Counted from the first letter of the stretch, positions 26,712 to 36,086 are shown. The stretch: 45,517 nucleotides of DNA from Bacillus sp. (in: firmicutes) (GCA_031180405.1 JAPSLU010000015.1:1-45517); one strand, 5' to 3'. Notes: generated from the letters alone by a model not told the origin. Numbers and translations are program-made.

Positions 26712-27281
26712 ATGCTACGACTAGGAATCGACATAGATGGAACGGTAACAGATCCCAAAACATTTGTCCCTTATTTAAATAAAACGTTTAACAAAGCATT
26801 ATCTTACCAAGACTTAAAACAATATGACTTAACTAAAGTTTTAGATATTACAGAAGCGGACTTTTGGAATTGGATGGATGAATATGAACCCATTATCTAT
26901 AAAGAAGCACCCCTTGCAATGCATGCAAAAGAAGTTTTAGATGAATGGAAAAATCAACATCAATTATTATTTATTAGCGCCAGAAGAAAACATTTGCTGG
27001 AGATTACAAATAAGTGGTTTAAGGACCAAGATATTTTTTATCATCATATTGAGTTAATTGGAAATCACAATAAATTAGAAGCTGTAAAGCAAAACAATAT
27101 TTCCATATTTTTTGAGGACAAGCATGATAATGCCTGTATGATCCATGAGGAACACGGAATTCCGGTTATATTATTTAACACACCCTATAATCAGGATCCT
27201 ATACCAAAAGGTGTTATTCGCGTAAATGACTGGCTTGAAGCAAAAAAATGGGTAAATGAGTGGCATGAAGTTAAAATATAA
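26712..27281 (+). CDS. yqfW: YqfW, HAD-type 5'(3')-deoxyribonucleotidase family protein
   Basis: This 189-residue protein begins with the HAD nucleophile motif GIDIDGTVTDP (about 4-14). It also has the motif II FISAR (about 87-91) and an acidic motif in FFEDKHDNA, consistent with the NT5C-like phosphatase family; a nucleotide substrate is inferred. The ATG at 26712 follows AAGGAGAG at seven bases and is preferred over an in-frame TTG at 26691 that precedes the site. It is convergent with zur. Confidence 0.82.
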   Translation: MLRLGIDIDGTVTDPKTFVPYLNKTFNKALSYQDLKQYDLTKVLDITEADFWNWMDEYEPIIYKEAPLAMHAKEVLDEWKNQHQLLFISARRKHLLEITNKWFKDQDIFYHHIELIGNHNKLEAVKQNNISIFFEDKHDNACMIHEEHGIPVILFNTPYNQDPIPKGVIRVNDWLEAKKWVNEWHEVKI

Positions 27282-27327
27282 AAAGAGGAAGGCTTTAAGG
27301 GGAATTCCCTTAGAAGTCTTCCTCTTT
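27282..27327. terminator. Bidirectional terminator yqfW / zur
   Basis: AAAGAGGAAGGCTT (27282-27295) pairs with AAGTCTTCCTCTTT (27314-27327) with one G-U pair. An inner TAAGGG/CCCTTA stem makes one long hairpin. Confidence 0.85.
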
Positions 27328-27330
27328 GTT

Positions 27331-27741
27331 TTATTGACATTGTGGGCATTTCCCATATACTTCGAACTTATGACCACTTATATCATAATTACTCAGGTTT
27401 TCAGCAAAATTCCCCATTGGACATCCTGGGAGTTCTTTTGTTTTTCCACATTTCAAACAAATAAAATGATGATGATGATGCTTTGTATCACAAGTAAAAC
27501 GAAAATGCTTCTCCCCTGATAATTCAGTCATTTCAAAAATACCAAGATCTGCAAAAAGAGAAAGATTTCGATATATTGTATCAAAGCTCAATCCTGGATA
27601 ATCATTTTTTAAAAATTCCAATACATCTTTGGCCGTTAAATATTTATCATGGTCTGCAAATAGTTGGAGCATTTCTTCACGTTTACTTGTATATTTATAT
27701 CCTTTTTCTTTCAATAAGTCGAGAGCTTCTTGAACATTCAT
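27331..27741 (-). CDS. zur: Zinc uptake repressor Zur (Fur family)
   Basis: This 136-residue regulator has an N-terminal winged helix (about 1-80) and a metal-binding C-terminal domain. It has two CxxC pairs (C95/C98 in CLKC, C132/C135 in CPQC) for structural zinc and a histidine run KHHHHHF (about 88-93) at the sensory site. Its linkage with znuCB and the Zur-box-like site upstream of znuC identify it as Zur rather than Fur or PerR. It overlaps znuB by four bases (ATGA), so uptake genes and repressor form one unit. Confidence 0.93.
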   Translation of the reverse strand: MNVQEALDLLKEKGYKYTSKREEMLQLFADHDKYLTAKDVLEFLKNDYPGLSFDTIYRNLSLFADLGIFEMTELSGEKHFRFTCDTKHHHHHFICLKCGKTKELPGCPMGNFAENLSNYDISGHKFEVYGKCPQCQ

Positions 27742-28580
27742 GAAACTTTCCCCTTTGTAAATTTAGTCCATATAATTGTTAAAATAAGAATAAGAACTGA
27801 TAAAATGACAATTGTTCCACCTGGTGCTAAATCTAAATAATACGCTAGGAATAACCCAATAATAACAGATAACTCTCCAAATAGTACTGAAAAGAAAATT
27901 GTTTGCTTAAAACCTTTTGAAATGCGTATACTTGCTGCAACAGGCAAGGTCATAAGTGAGGAAACTAATAAGATTCCAACAATCCTCATCGAACCTGCTA
28001 TAACAAGAGCTAGCATAAAAATAAAAATAAAATGAATAGACTTTGCACTTATTCCTGATGCAATGGCATGCTCTTCATCAAATGACAATAGAAAAAGCTC
28101 TTTATATAAAAGGAATATTATCATAATAACAGCAACAGTAATCGCCAGAATAACATACATATCGGCACGACTTACAGCACTAATGCTACCAAATAGATAA
28201 CTAAACAAATCTGTATTAAAACCATCTGCGATCGAGATAAAAATAACACTAATTCCAACACCTGCTGATAAAATAATGGGTATAGCCAATTCTTGATAAT
28301 GCTTATATACCGTTCTTAATTTTTCAATAAAGAGAGAACCTGCTACTGAGAAGGCCATTCCTAAATAAAGCGGGTTTAAACCTGTAAAGGCTGATACTTT
28401 TTTTTCAAGTAATAAGCTCGCTGCTATTCCCGCTAACGTTACATGACTTAACGCGTCCGCTATTAAGGACATCCTTCTTACAACAACAAATACACCTAGT
28501 AAAGGTGCAATTAATCCAATAAGCATGCCAGAAATAAACGCATTTTGTAAAAATTCATATTGAAAAAGACTGCTTAACAT
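27738..28580 (-). CDS. znuB: Zinc ABC transporter permease ZnuB
   Basis: This 280-residue ABC-3 type permease has about eight hydrophobic segments. [17 protein letters not shown] (about 32-48) and [17 protein letters not shown] (about 205-221) are family motifs. It lies 16 bases after znuC and overlaps zur. Manganese permeases share the fold; zinc is inferred from the zur linkage. No substrate-binding protein (ZnuA) gene is in the cluster, so it must be encoded elsewhere. Confidence 0.92.
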   Translation of the reverse strand: MLSSLFQYEFLQNAFISGMLIGLIAPLLGVFVVVRRMSLIADALSHVTLAGIAASLLLEKKVSAFTGLNPLYLGMAFSVAGSLFIEKLRTVYKHYQELAIPIILSAGVGISVIFISIADGFNTDLFSYLFGSISAVSRADMYVILAITVAVIMIIFLLYKELFLLSFDEEHAIASGISAKSIHFIFIFMLALVIAGSMRIVGILLVSSLMTLPVAASIRISKGFKQTIFFSVLFGELSVIIGLFLAYYLDLAPGGTIVILSVLILILTIIWTKFTKGKVS

Positions 28581-28595
28581 TTCATTTATCCTCCA

Positions 28596-29357
28596 TTAAT
28601 GGGAGTGATCATGTGATAACACATGTAAGGAGTGTCCATAAAAATCGGACATCTCATCATCCTTTAGTGATTCAAATTCCATGGAATTCCCATGAAAATG
28701 TAAGTGCTTATTAATGCAAGCTACATGTGACACTTTATCGGTAATCGTTCCAATATCATGAGTGACTAGGATCAGTGTAATTCCAAGATCTTTATTTAAC
28801 GTCAATAACATATCATAAAAGCTTTGTACCGTTTTAGCATCTACCCCTACTGTTGGTTCATCTAAAATTAATAATTTAGGGTTGCTAACAATTGCTCTTG
28901 CGATAAAGGTCCTTTGCTGCTGACCTCCAGATAACTCACCTATATTTCGTCTTGTAAATTCACCCAATCCAACTGCCTCAATCGCTTCATATACTCTTTT
29001 ACGATCTTTATGGTTCATAAATTTAAACAAGCCAAGCCTTGATGTTAAACCACTTGAAACAACTTCAAATACGGAAGCTGGAAACCCCGTATTAAAACTA
29101 TTTGCTTTTTGTGAGACAAAACCAATTTCATGCCAATTTTTAAACTTTTGAATGGGCAGACCAAACAATTTTATTTCACCTTGCTGTGGTTTCAACAATC
29201 CTAACAAGCATTTCAGTAATGTTGTTTTTCCAGAGCCATTAGGCCCAACAAGACCGAGAAAACTCCCCTGTTCTATTGTTATATTTATATCTTCCAGCAC
29301 TCGCTGGCGCTCATAAGTAAAGTTTACATTTTTCATTTCAACGATCGGTTGATTCAT
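28596..29357 (-). CDS. znuC: Zinc ABC transporter ATP-binding protein ZnuC
   Basis: This 253-residue ATPase shows Walker A GPNGSGKTT (38-46), signature LSGGQQQR (142-149), Walker B LLILDEPTVG (162-171) and the histidine of VTHDIG. The C-terminus is histidine-rich (FYGHSLHVLSHDHSH), common in zinc systems. It is the first gene of znuC-znuB-zur and follows a Zur-box-like site. Confidence 0.93.
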   Translation of the reverse strand: MNQPIVEMKNVNFTYERQRVLEDINITIEQGSFLGLVGPNGSGKTTLLKCLLGLLKPQQGEIKLFGLPIQKFKNWHEIGFVSQKANSFNTGFPASVFEVVSSGLTSRLGLFKFMNHKDRKRVYEAIEAVGLGEFTRRNIGELSGGQQQRTFIARAIVSNPKLLILDEPTVGVDAKTVQSFYDMLLTLNKDLGITLILVTHDIGTITDKVSHVACINKHLHFHGNSMEFESLKDDEMSDFYGHSLHVLSHDHSH

Positions 29358-29370
29358 TGCCCTTCATCCT

Positions 29371-29397
29371 TTACGATTTAAGAATCGTTACGATTTA
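29371..29397 (-). promoter_or_regulatory. Zur-box-like operator of znuCB-zur
   Basis: TTACGATTTA occurs twice (29371-29380 and 29388-29397) around AATCGT (29383-29388). This gives two overlapping dyads, ACGATT/AATCGT with a 4-base centre and AATCGT/ACGATT with a 1-base centre. It resembles the Bacillus Zur consensus AAATCGTAATNATTACGATTT and lies about 15 bases before the znuC start. Confidence 0.7.
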
Positions 29398-29535
29398 CAA
29401 AAAATTTATCTGCACTTGTCTTTTATAACATGAAAATTGTACAGGAAACTTAATAAAATGTAAAGCAAATTACTTTTATAAAAAAAGCACACATTACTTT
29501 ACCCCTCCATACATTGTGTTTGAGGAGGTTTGAAA

Positions 29536-29790
29536 ATGATCTTATTTCAAAAAATAATAAACCAAAAGCTTAACAACATATCAGTCGAGGAACTTATGCA
29601 GTATGCAAAGCAGTTTAATATCTCTATAGGTCGTCCCCAAGCCACTGAGGTTGTAAAAGCGATGCATGGCAAGAATATTAATATCTTCAATGTAAATGAA
29701 CGTAAAAAACTACTTGACCAAATTGCGAGTATTACCTCTCCACAGACTGCACAACAGGTTAATCAGATTTTCCAAAAGTTCACTAACTAA
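29536..29790 (+). CDS. yqfT: YqfT, DUF2624 family
   Basis: This 84-residue helical cytosolic protein matches the DUF2624 pattern (ILFQKIINQKLNNIS, then LMQYAKQFNISI, then a C-terminal VNQIFQKF). Function unknown. The ATG at 29536 is seven bases after GAGGAGG; an in-frame TTG at 29530 is too close. It is divergent from znuC and ends at a good terminator. Confidence 0.8.
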   Translation: MILFQKIINQKLNNISVEELMQYAKQFNISIGRPQATEVVKAMHGKNINIFNVNERKKLLDQIASITSPQTAQQVNQIFQKFTN

Positions 29791-29837
29791 AGATACTTAA
29801 CAAACGCGATATCACAATTCAAGTTTATCTTCTATAT

Positions 29838-29875
29838 GAAAGAGGATGCTCAAAAAATGAGTTATCCTCTTTTTT
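29838..29875 (+). terminator. Terminator after yqfT
   Basis: AAAGAGGAT pairs with ATCCTCTTT (about 29839-29847 with 29864-29872), with inner CTC/GAG pairing. A T run follows. Confidence 0.85.
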
Positions 29876-29881
29876 GCTACC

Positions 29882-29912
29882 AAAAAGAGAACTCTAGTGA
29901 AAGCAGTTCTCT
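29882..29912 (-). terminator. Terminator after nfo
   Basis: On the minus strand AGAGAACT (29912-29905) pairs with AGTTCTCT (29893-29886) and is followed by TTTTTGG. It ends the cshB-nfo unit. Confidence 0.8.
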
Positions 29913-29922
29913 TAACAAACTT

Positions 29923-30816
29923 TTATTGATTTAAGATCTTTTCCAATAGTCCCTCGTCAAATGTTTTTTCTCTAAACATATTGATCTCAAATTTGTATGG
30001 CGGTTTTTTATACTTTTTATCTTCACCTACAAATGGAGTTTCTAGAATTTTTGGTACCTCCATTAATGAAGGGTGATGAATAATGTTGTTAAGCGCATCA
30101 AAGCCAATATGACCAAAACCGATATTTTCATGGCGATCTTTATTAGATCCCCTAGGATTTTTACTATCATTAATATGAAGAACTTTTATCCGGTCTAATC
30201 CAATAATTGAATCAAATTCTTTCAGTACCCCATCAAAGTCATTTACGATATCATATCCTGCATCATGTGTATGACAAGTATCGAAGCAGACAGATAAGTG
30301 CTGATTATGGGTAACTCCATCGATAATTTTTGCAAGTTCATCGAAAGATCTTCCACACTCAGAACCTTTACCAGCCATAGTTTCTAAAGCAATTTGGACC
30401 TCTTGACTTTGCTCTAATACTTCATTTAAGCCTTCAATGATCTTTCTTATTCCTTCATCAGTTCCAGCCCCAACATGTGCGCCAGGGTGCAAAACAATTT
30501 GTTTAGCACCAATTGCTCTTGTTCTTTCAATTTCAGAACGTAGAAAATTGACACCTAACTCAAACGTTGCCGGATTTGTTGTGTTTCCAATATTAATAAT
30601 ATATGGAGCATGAACAATGATTTCATCAATTCCATTTTCTTTCATGTGGGCTTGTCCAGCTTCAATATTTAAATCTTCTATTTTTTTTCTTCTAGTGTTT
30701 TGAGGAGCACCTGTATAAATCATAAACGTATTTGCCCCATAGGAAACCGCTTCTTCACTAGAAGCTAGTAGCATTTTCTTCCCACTCATTGAAACATGTG
30801 AACCAATTTTCAACAA
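29923..30816 (-). CDS. nfo: Endonuclease IV (AP endonuclease)
   Basis: This 297-residue zinc enzyme cleaves abasic sites in base excision repair. It begins [14 protein letters not shown] and carries the metal-site motifs [54 protein letters not shown](N)KDRH and ENIGFGHIG. Two adjacent TTG codons (30816, 30813) follow AGGGGGGAG; the second has better spacing, so the first residue is uncertain by one. It follows cshB by 12 bases. Confidence 0.97.
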   Translation of the reverse strand: MLKIGSHVSMSGKKMLLASSEEAVSYGANTFMIYTGAPQNTRRKKIEDLNIEAGQAHMKENGIDEIIVHAPYIINIGNTTNPATFELGVNFLRSEIERTRAIGAKQIVLHPGAHVGAGTDEGIRKIIEGLNEVLEQSQEVQIALETMAGKGSECGRSFDELAKIIDGVTHNQHLSVCFDTCHTHDAGYDIVNDFDGVLKEFDSIIGLDRIKVLHINDSKNPRGSNKDRHENIGFGHIGFDALNNIIHHPSLMEVPKILETPFVGEDKKYKKPPYKFEINMFREKTFDEGLLEKILNQ

Positions 30817-30828
30817 AGAAACTCCCCC

Positions 30829-32145
30829 CTATTTTTGTTTCTTATCTAATCTTCTCTTTCTCTTTTTAATTTGTTCCATGTCACGGCCCATTTTCTTTTT
30901 ATATCCGGGCTTTACCTTTTTCGGTTTTTGAACAATGCTTTTAGCTAGTGCATCTGCTTCATCTGTTACTCTTTTACGATTTTGTCGACGTTTACGATCA
31001 TCGATTTCCTTCCATTCTCCACCTACAAAATCTTTGTTAATAAATTCAATCCCAAGTTTCTCCAATTTATTTAATGCGTCTTCATCAGAAGCTTCAAATA
31101 GGGTTACAGCAATCCCCGAGCTTCCTGCTCGAGCCGTTCTTCCGACACGATGAATATAAAAGTCTAATTCAGTTGTTGGTATTTCGTAATTAATAACATG
31201 ACTTACACCTTTAATGTCTATCCCACGTGCAGCCAAATCCGTCGCCACTACGTATTGGTACTCTAGATCATTTATCTGCTTCATCATTTTTTTACGATCA
31301 CGAGGAGATAAATCTCCATGTATTCTTCCAACTTTTAATCCTTTTTCGATAAGGGAATCTGCTACTGCATCAGCATTTCTTTTCGTATTTGTAAACACAA
31401 TCGCTAAGAAAGGATTAAAATCAACAAGCATATCATAAACAAGTTTCAACTTATCACGATGTCTTGACGGAACTAGAACATGTTCAATTTTAGCTGCGGT
31501 TGCTTGTTTTGGTGCAACATGAGTAAACTTAGGGTTATTTAAATATTTCTTTAAGAATGGTTTAAGCTTCTCAGGAATCGTAGCAGAGAAAACTAAAATT
31601 TGAAGGTTATCAGGCATTTGGCCTGCAACCATATCAACATCCTTAATGAATCCCATATCAAGCATTAAATCTGCCTCATCTACTACTAAAGAGCGAACTT
31701 TATTTACTATTAAGGCGTTCTCTTTTACTAGGTCATTGATTCTTCCAGGTGTCCCAACAACAATTTGTGGCTGATTTTTTAATTTTTCAATCGTTCGTTG
31801 CTTATCTGTTCCACCAATATAAAGCTTTGCTGTGATTTCATCTGGTGAATAAGAAATAATTTTACCCACCTCATTGTAAATTTGTGTTGCTAATTCACGT
31901 GTAGGTGCTGTAATAACTACTTGTACTTCTTTTTTTTCAGGCTTTAATTGATGAATAAGAGGCAATAGGTAGGCATGAGTTTTTCCAGTACCTGTTTGTG
32001 ATTGTCCGATCGCACTCTCCCCTCTTAAAATGGAAGGCATCAGCCTTTCTTGAATTTCTGTCGGCTCAAAAAATCTCAATTCCTTTGTTAGAGCTTCTAT
32101 AATAAAGGGTTTTAATGTAAACCGCTCAAATTTTGTTTGTTCCAT
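30829..32145 (-). CDS. cshB: DEAD-box RNA helicase CshB
   Basis: This 438-residue helicase has the Q motif (EPTEIQERLMPSIL), motif I GQSQTGTGKT (about 44-53), PTRELA, GTPGR, motif II VDEADLM (about 155-161), SAT, and motif VI HRVGRTARAG (about 334-343). The basic C-terminal tail (from about 375, ending KKRKRRLDKKQK) suggests RNA binding. In B. subtilis CshB acts in cold-shock RNA remodelling. It heads an operon with nfo, the same order as in B. subtilis. Confidence 0.95.
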   Translation of the reverse strand: MEQTKFERFTLKPFIIEALTKELRFFEPTEIQERLMPSILRGESAIGQSQTGTGKTHAYLLPLIHQLKPEKKEVQVVITAPTRELATQIYNEVGKIISYSPDEITAKLYIGGTDKQRTIEKLKNQPQIVVGTPGRINDLVKENALIVNKVRSLVVDEADLMLDMGFIKDVDMVAGQMPDNLQILVFSATIPEKLKPFLKKYLNNPKFTHVAPKQATAAKIEHVLVPSRHRDKLKLVYDMLVDFNPFLAIVFTNTKRNADAVADSLIEKGLKVGRIHGDLSPRDRKKMMKQINDLEYQYVVATDLAARGIDIKGVSHVINYEIPTTELDFYIHRVGRTARAGSSGIAVTLFEASDEDALNKLEKLGIEFINKDFVGGEWKEIDDRKRRQNRKRVTDEADALAKSIVQKPKKVKPGYKKKMGRDMEQIKKRKRRLDKKQK

Positions 32146-32273
32146 CCGTATCTCTCCTTTTGGATAAAGCTCCTATATTTCGACACTTTATCAGTCCATC
32201 ATTAGATTATACCGTAATAACAGCAAAACTCAAATTCAAAAATAACATTTTCTATAGCATGATGAGATTTAGA

Positions 32274-32302
32274 AACCAATTTACTTTGTATTGCATAATC
32301 TA
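32274..32302 (+). promoter_or_regulatory. sigma-K-like promoter of yqfQ
   Basis: AACC (32274-32277) and GCATAATCTA (32293-32302) are spaced by 15 bases. This is close to the late mother-cell pattern mACm, 16 bases, gCATAnnnTA. It lies about 35 bases before the yqfQ start. Confidence 0.4.
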
Positions 32303-32336
32303 GGATAGGGTAAAGAACTTAGAAAGGAGGAATGAC

Positions 32337-32981
32337 ATGTTTCAGCAAAGACCTATGCCTCCTATGAATCCTAGAGGTTATTTTCGACCACAACAAATGC
32401 CAATGGGATATCAACCAATGCAAACACCTTTCATGGGCAGAGGACCGCATGTTGGTTCTCGAATGGGCACACGTGGTGCTGGTGGTTTAAAAGGATTATT
32501 ATCAAAAATTATACCTGGTACTCAAGGTGCTGTGGGAGGAATAACTCCACATAGCTTTATAGGTGGTGCAAATACCACTACAAATGCAACTAGAGGCGCT
32601 CTACAAGGTTTAATGAATCCATCAAATATTTCAGGTATGCTTGGAAATGTCCAACGCGTCCTTGGTATGGCCCAACAAGTAACACCTATGGTCCAGCAAT
32701 ACGGCCCACTAGTAAAAAACTTACCGGCCATGATTAAAATTTATCGTGAGTTAAATAGTGCTAGTGAAAGTGATACTGAACAAACGACCTCAAATGAAGA
32801 GTCGGATTCCACAAAAGCTAGAGAAAAATCCACTGTATCTACAAAACCTAAAATTTACAAAAACACATCAAAACTTAACACTGCAATAGACGATAACATT
32901 ACTCAATCTGCGCCTAAAGCTAAACAAACACAAAAACGTCAGCCTTCAACAAAAAGCTCACAACCAAAGATGTATATATAA
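32337..32981 (+). CDS. yqfQ: YqfQ/VrrA-like protein
   Basis: This 214-residue protein has a Met/Pro/Gln/Arg-rich N-terminus (QQRPMPPMNPRGYFRPQQMP), a middle segment with helices (about 75-140) and a basic Ser/Thr/Lys/Gln-rich tail. This layout resembles YqfQ and B. anthracis VrrA, known for variable-number repeats in its gene. The function is not established; a spore-layer role is possible given the sigma-K-like promoter. AAAGGAGGA precedes the ATG. A terminator follows. Confidence 0.75.
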   Translation: MFQQRPMPPMNPRGYFRPQQMPMGYQPMQTPFMGRGPHVGSRMGTRGAGGLKGLLSKIIPGTQGAVGGITPHSFIGGANTTTNATRGALQGLMNPSNISGMLGNVQRVLGMAQQVTPMVQQYGPLVKNLPAMIKIYRELNSASESDTEQTTSNEESDSTKAREKSTVSTKPKIYKNTSKLNTAIDDNITQSAPKAKQTQKRQPSTKSSQPKMYI

Positions 32982-32990
32982 TATTCTTCT

Positions 32991-33019
32991 TTGTAATATT
33001 TCCTAATCTTCGTTATAAT
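32991..33019 (+). promoter_or_regulatory. Near-consensus sigma-A promoter upstream of ispH
   Basis: TTGTAA (32991-32996) and TATAAT (33014-33019) are separated by 17 bases, directly after the yqfQ stop. The predicted start near 33026 lies about 105 bases before the ispH ATG. Confidence 0.65.
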
Positions 33020-33043
33020 ATTAAGAGATTGTAAGAGGAAATG

Positions 33044-33063
33044 GCCGTTCATACGGCTTTTTT
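33044..33063 (+). terminator. Terminator-like hairpin between the ispH promoter and ispH
   Basis: GCCGT-TCAT-ACGGC (33044-33057) is followed by TTTTTT. It may terminate yqfQ transcripts or attenuate the ispH leader, since it lies just downstream of the promoter at 32991-33019. Confidence 0.7.
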
Positions 33064-33131
33064 CAGTGGATAACAGGACAAAGTATCACTAGAGCCTGCT
33101 CCCCTAATTGATCTCTTAAGGAGGCAGTATG

Positions 33132-34076
33132 ATGGACGTAATTAAAATTGCACCCCGCGGTTATTGTTATGGCGTTGTTGATGCTATGGTTATTGCTAAG
33201 AACGCTGCATTAGATAAATCTTTGCCAAGGCCAATCTACATTTTAGGTATGATTGTTCATAATAAACATGTAACAGATGCGTTTGAGGAAGATGGAATTA
33301 TTACACTTGATGGTAAAAACAGATTGGACATTTTAGAAAAAGTCGATAAAGGCACAATTGTGTTTACAGCTCATGGTGTTTCACCTGAAGTAAGGAGAAT
33401 AGCGAAGGAAAAAGGGCTTGTAACGCTTGATGCTACATGTCCAGATGTTACAAAAACTCATGACCTTATCCGTGAAAAAGAGGCACAAGGTTACCATATA
33501 ATTTACATTGGTAAAAAAGGCCACCCAGAACCTGAGGGAGCTGTTGGAGTTGCTCCACACATTGTACATCTTGTAGAAACATTGGAAGACGTTGAACAGC
33601 TAACAATTCAAAATGAAAAAATCATTGTAACAAACCAAACAACAATGAGTCAGTGGGATGTTGCTGATATTATGGAAAAAGTCAAAGAAAAATATCCTCA
33701 TGTTGAAATACATCGTGAAATTTGTTTAGCAACTCAGGTCCGTCAGGAAGCAGTGGCTGAACAAGCAAAGGATGCTGATTTAACGATAGTAGTAGGTGAT
33801 CCAAAAAGCAATAACTCAAATCGTTTAGCACAAGTTTCCCAAGAAATTGCTGGGACAAAAGCTTACCGTATTTCAGATATAAGTGAACTTAAGTTAGAGT
33901 GGCTTAAAGATGTTCAAACAGTAGCTGTTACAGCAGGCGCTTCTACACCAACGCCAATAACCAAAAAGGTTATTCAATTTCTTGAGCAATACGACCCAGA
34001 AGATCAAACAACTTGGAGCTTAGACCATAAAGTCCCATTATCAAAAATACTACCTAAAGTAAAAATAAAAAACTAA
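33132..34076 (+). CDS. ispH: 4-hydroxy-3-methylbut-2-enyl diphosphate reductase
   Basis: This 314-residue Fe-S enzyme makes IPP and DMAPP in the last MEP step. Cluster cysteines are C12 (PRGYCYGVV), C103 (DATCPDV) and C198 (REICLATQ). HGV and HPEPEG supply the conserved histidine loops. Two ATGs are adjacent; the second (33132) is seven bases from AAGGAGG and gives the family start [10 protein letters not shown], so it is preferred to 33129. Confidence 0.97.
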   Translation: MDVIKIAPRGYCYGVVDAMVIAKNAALDKSLPRPIYILGMIVHNKHVTDAFEEDGIITLDGKNRLDILEKVDKGTIVFTAHGVSPEVRRIAKEKGLVTLDATCPDVTKTHDLIREKEAQGYHIIYIGKKGHPEPEGAVGVAPHIVHLVETLEDVEQLTIQNEKIIVTNQTTMSQWDVADIMEKVKEKYPHVEIHREICLATQVRQEAVAEQAKDADLTIVVGDPKSNNSNRLAQVSQEIAGTKAYRISDISELKLEWLKDVQTVAVTAGASTPTPITKKVIQFLEQYDPEDQTTWSLDHKVPLSKILPKVKIKN

Positions 34077-34082
34077 ACGAAT

Positions 34083-34113
34083 AGAGCCTCTAGATATACA
34101 ATCTAGAGGCTCT
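34083..34113. terminator. Bidirectional terminator ispH / yqfO
   Basis: AGAGCCTCTAGAT (34083-34095) pairs perfectly with ATCTAGAGGCTCT (34101-34113), with a five-base loop between the convergent genes. The T tracts are weak. Confidence 0.8.
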
Positions 34114-34157
34114 TCCATGTTATTAGCACTCAAGCTAACCAAAGCTCCTTACGCTTT

Positions 34158-35279
34158 TTAAACAAACTTAAATGGATTTGTATCTACTTCTGAGCCGAAT
34201 ACATTTATTTCGAAATGCTGTTGCTCACATAGGTTACCCAGCATCTTAGATACTCCTTTAATCATGACCTTCTCTACATGATGTCCAGGATCAATCACGT
34301 TTAAATCTAACATCAAAGCATCCTGTGCAACATGGAAATAAAGATCTCCTGTTACATAGGCATCTGCACCCTTCATTTTAGCTTGTTGAATATATTTATT
34401 TCCATCTCCACCTAAAACAGCAACCTTTTTCACATAACTATTAGGATCCCCAACCATCCTAACCCGTTCTACATGAAGGCTTTTCTTTACATGCTCAGCA
34501 AACTCTTGAAGGGTTAATTCATTCTCAATTGTTCCAATACGTCCTAGTCCCATTGAAGGGCCTTTTTGTTCCAAGGGATAAATATCATAAGCAACTTCCT
34601 CGTAAGGATGAGCTTTCAGCATAGCTTGAATCACTTTTCTTTGTAATGATACTGGAAAGATTGTTTCAATTCTGGATTCTCTTACAATTTCAAGCTTCCC
34701 TTTTTCACCTATAAAAGGAGTTGCTTCTCCAAGAGGTAAAAAACTTCCTTCTCCTTCAGTCATAAATGAACAATGGCTATATTGACCAATATGACCTGCT
34801 CCAGCCTGTCCAAGTGCCGTTCTTAGTTCTTTTTCATGGGTTGAAGGAACAAATACGACAAGTTTTTTTAATTCGTCCTCGTACGTTGGAATTAACACAT
34901 CTACATCTTTCAAATGTAAGGCCTCTGCAAGTAGGTCATTGACTCCACCATTTGCAACATCCAAATTGGTATGTGCAGCGTAAACAGCAATATCATATTT
35001 AATACATTTTTCAATCATTCTTCCATAGGCTGTTTCAGTCGTTAATTTTTTAATCGGCCTAAAAATAGGTGGATGGTGTGCGATTATTAAGTCTACATTT
35101 TTATCAATTGCCTCATCAACAACTGACTCAACGACATCTAATGTAATCATAACATTGTTTACTTTTTTATTAAGTGTCCCAATTTGCAGACCTATTTTAT
35201 CACCTTCTACAGCGTATGCTTTTGGTGAGAACTGCTCAAACAATTGAATAACTTGATAGCCATTAGGGGATTTTTTCAA
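34158..35279 (-). CDS. yqfO: YqfO, Nif3/DUF34 family metal protein
   Basis: This 373-residue protein has the two Nif3 halves with a di-metal site: IIAHHPPIFRP (about 64-74), HTNLDVANGG (about 102-111) and the C-terminal DPGHHVEK histidines. A middle insertion (about 130-240, VFVPSTHEKELRTALG to HPYEEVAYDIYPL) is the PII-like domain typical of the longer bacterial forms. Activity is unsettled. Start is TTG, ten bases after AGGAGG, and overlaps the trmK stop by four bases, so the two are coupled. Confidence 0.92.
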   Translation of the reverse strand: MKKSPNGYQVIQLFEQFSPKAYAVEGDKIGLQIGTLNKKVNNVMITLDVVESVVDEAIDKNVDLIIAHHPPIFRPIKKLTTETAYGRMIEKCIKYDIAVYAAHTNLDVANGGVNDLLAEALHLKDVDVLIPTYEDELKKLVVFVPSTHEKELRTALGQAGAGHIGQYSHCSFMTEGEGSFLPLGEATPFIGEKGKLEIVRESRIETIFPVSLQRKVIQAMLKAHPYEEVAYDIYPLEQKGPSMGLGRIGTIENELTLQEFAEHVKKSLHVERVRMVGDPNSYVKKVAVLGGDGNKYIQQAKMKGADAYVTGDLYFHVAQDALMLDLNVIDPGHHVEKVMIKGVSKMLGNLCEQQHFEINVFGSEVDTNPFKFV

Positions 35280-35992
35280 TTTTTTAAAACCTCCTCAATA
35301 AGCTTAATCTGTTTGATGATCTCTTGGTATTTTTCACTATTTTCATATGAATGGCCTGCTTGTTCTAGCTGTTGTATGATTGATTTTAAATGACTCAATT
35401 CTCCAGACCATTTGCTCAGAAAGGTTTCTGACTTTTCCTTAGCTAAAATTGGTCCTAAGAGTAAGCCTGCTTCAAATGTAAAAGTGTCATATGGACGTTT
35501 TGGTTCACCCTTTTCTGCCACAAGAACCTCATAAATTTTTTCATCTTCTTCGATAATATCCTCCTCAAGGAGCTCCCACCCATTATCAATTAACCACTCA
35601 CGTATATAAATAGCATGAATATTAGGTTGTAAAATCAATCTAGTTACTCCGGATAGCTTTTCTTTCCCTTCCTCTAATATTTTTTTTATGAGAGATCCAC
35701 CCATACCAGCAATCGTAATACAATCAATGGGATCTTCTGCCTTTAGGACGGATAAACCATCCCCTTTGCGAACAGATATCTTATGTGAAAGTTCACATTT
35801 TTCTACTTGGCTCTTGGCTGACTGATATGGCCCGTCCGTAATTTCTCCTGCAATTGCACCTTTTGCTGTCTCTTGTAAAACTGAGTAACAGGGAAGGTAA
35901 GCATGATCTGACCCTATATCAGCAAATATTGCCCCCTTCGGTATAAAGCCTGCAACTGTTTCAAGTCTTTTAGATAATTTCAATTCATTCAT
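35276..35992 (-). CDS. trmK: tRNA (adenine(22)-N1)-methyltransferase TrmK
   Basis: This 238-residue SAM-dependent enzyme methylates A22 of tRNA. It has the SAM motif FADIGSDHAYLP, the catalytic-region motif TIAGMGGSLI and LILQPNIHAIYIREWL. A coiled C-terminal domain follows (about 190-238). The ATG at 35992 (MNELKLSKRL) fits the family start and the B. subtilis length; longer in-frame readings to 36025 lack a better site. It is co-transcribed with yqfO. Confidence 0.93.
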   Translation of the reverse strand: MNELKLSKRLETVAGFIPKGAIFADIGSDHAYLPCYSVLQETAKGAIAGEITDGPYQSAKSQVEKCELSHKISVRKGDGLSVLKAEDPIDCITIAGMGGSLIKKILEEGKEKLSGVTRLILQPNIHAIYIREWLIDNGWELLEEDIIEEDEKIYEVLVAEKGEPKRPYDTFTFEAGLLLGPILAKEKSETFLSKWSGELSHLKSIIQQLEQAGHSYENSEKYQEIIKQIKLIEEVLKN

Positions 35993-36054
35993 ACCTTCAC
36001 CACAATTCATTTTTATATAGTACATGTTTTGTTAAAGCGTCTATCTATAAAGTA

Positions 36055-36086
36055 TAAAAAAAGTCCTTCACTGATGCAAAGGACTT
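36055..36086 (-). terminator. Terminator after cccA
   Basis: On the minus strand AAGTCCTT (36086-36079) pairs with AAGGACTT (36068-36061). A run of seven T follows. Confidence 0.85.
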
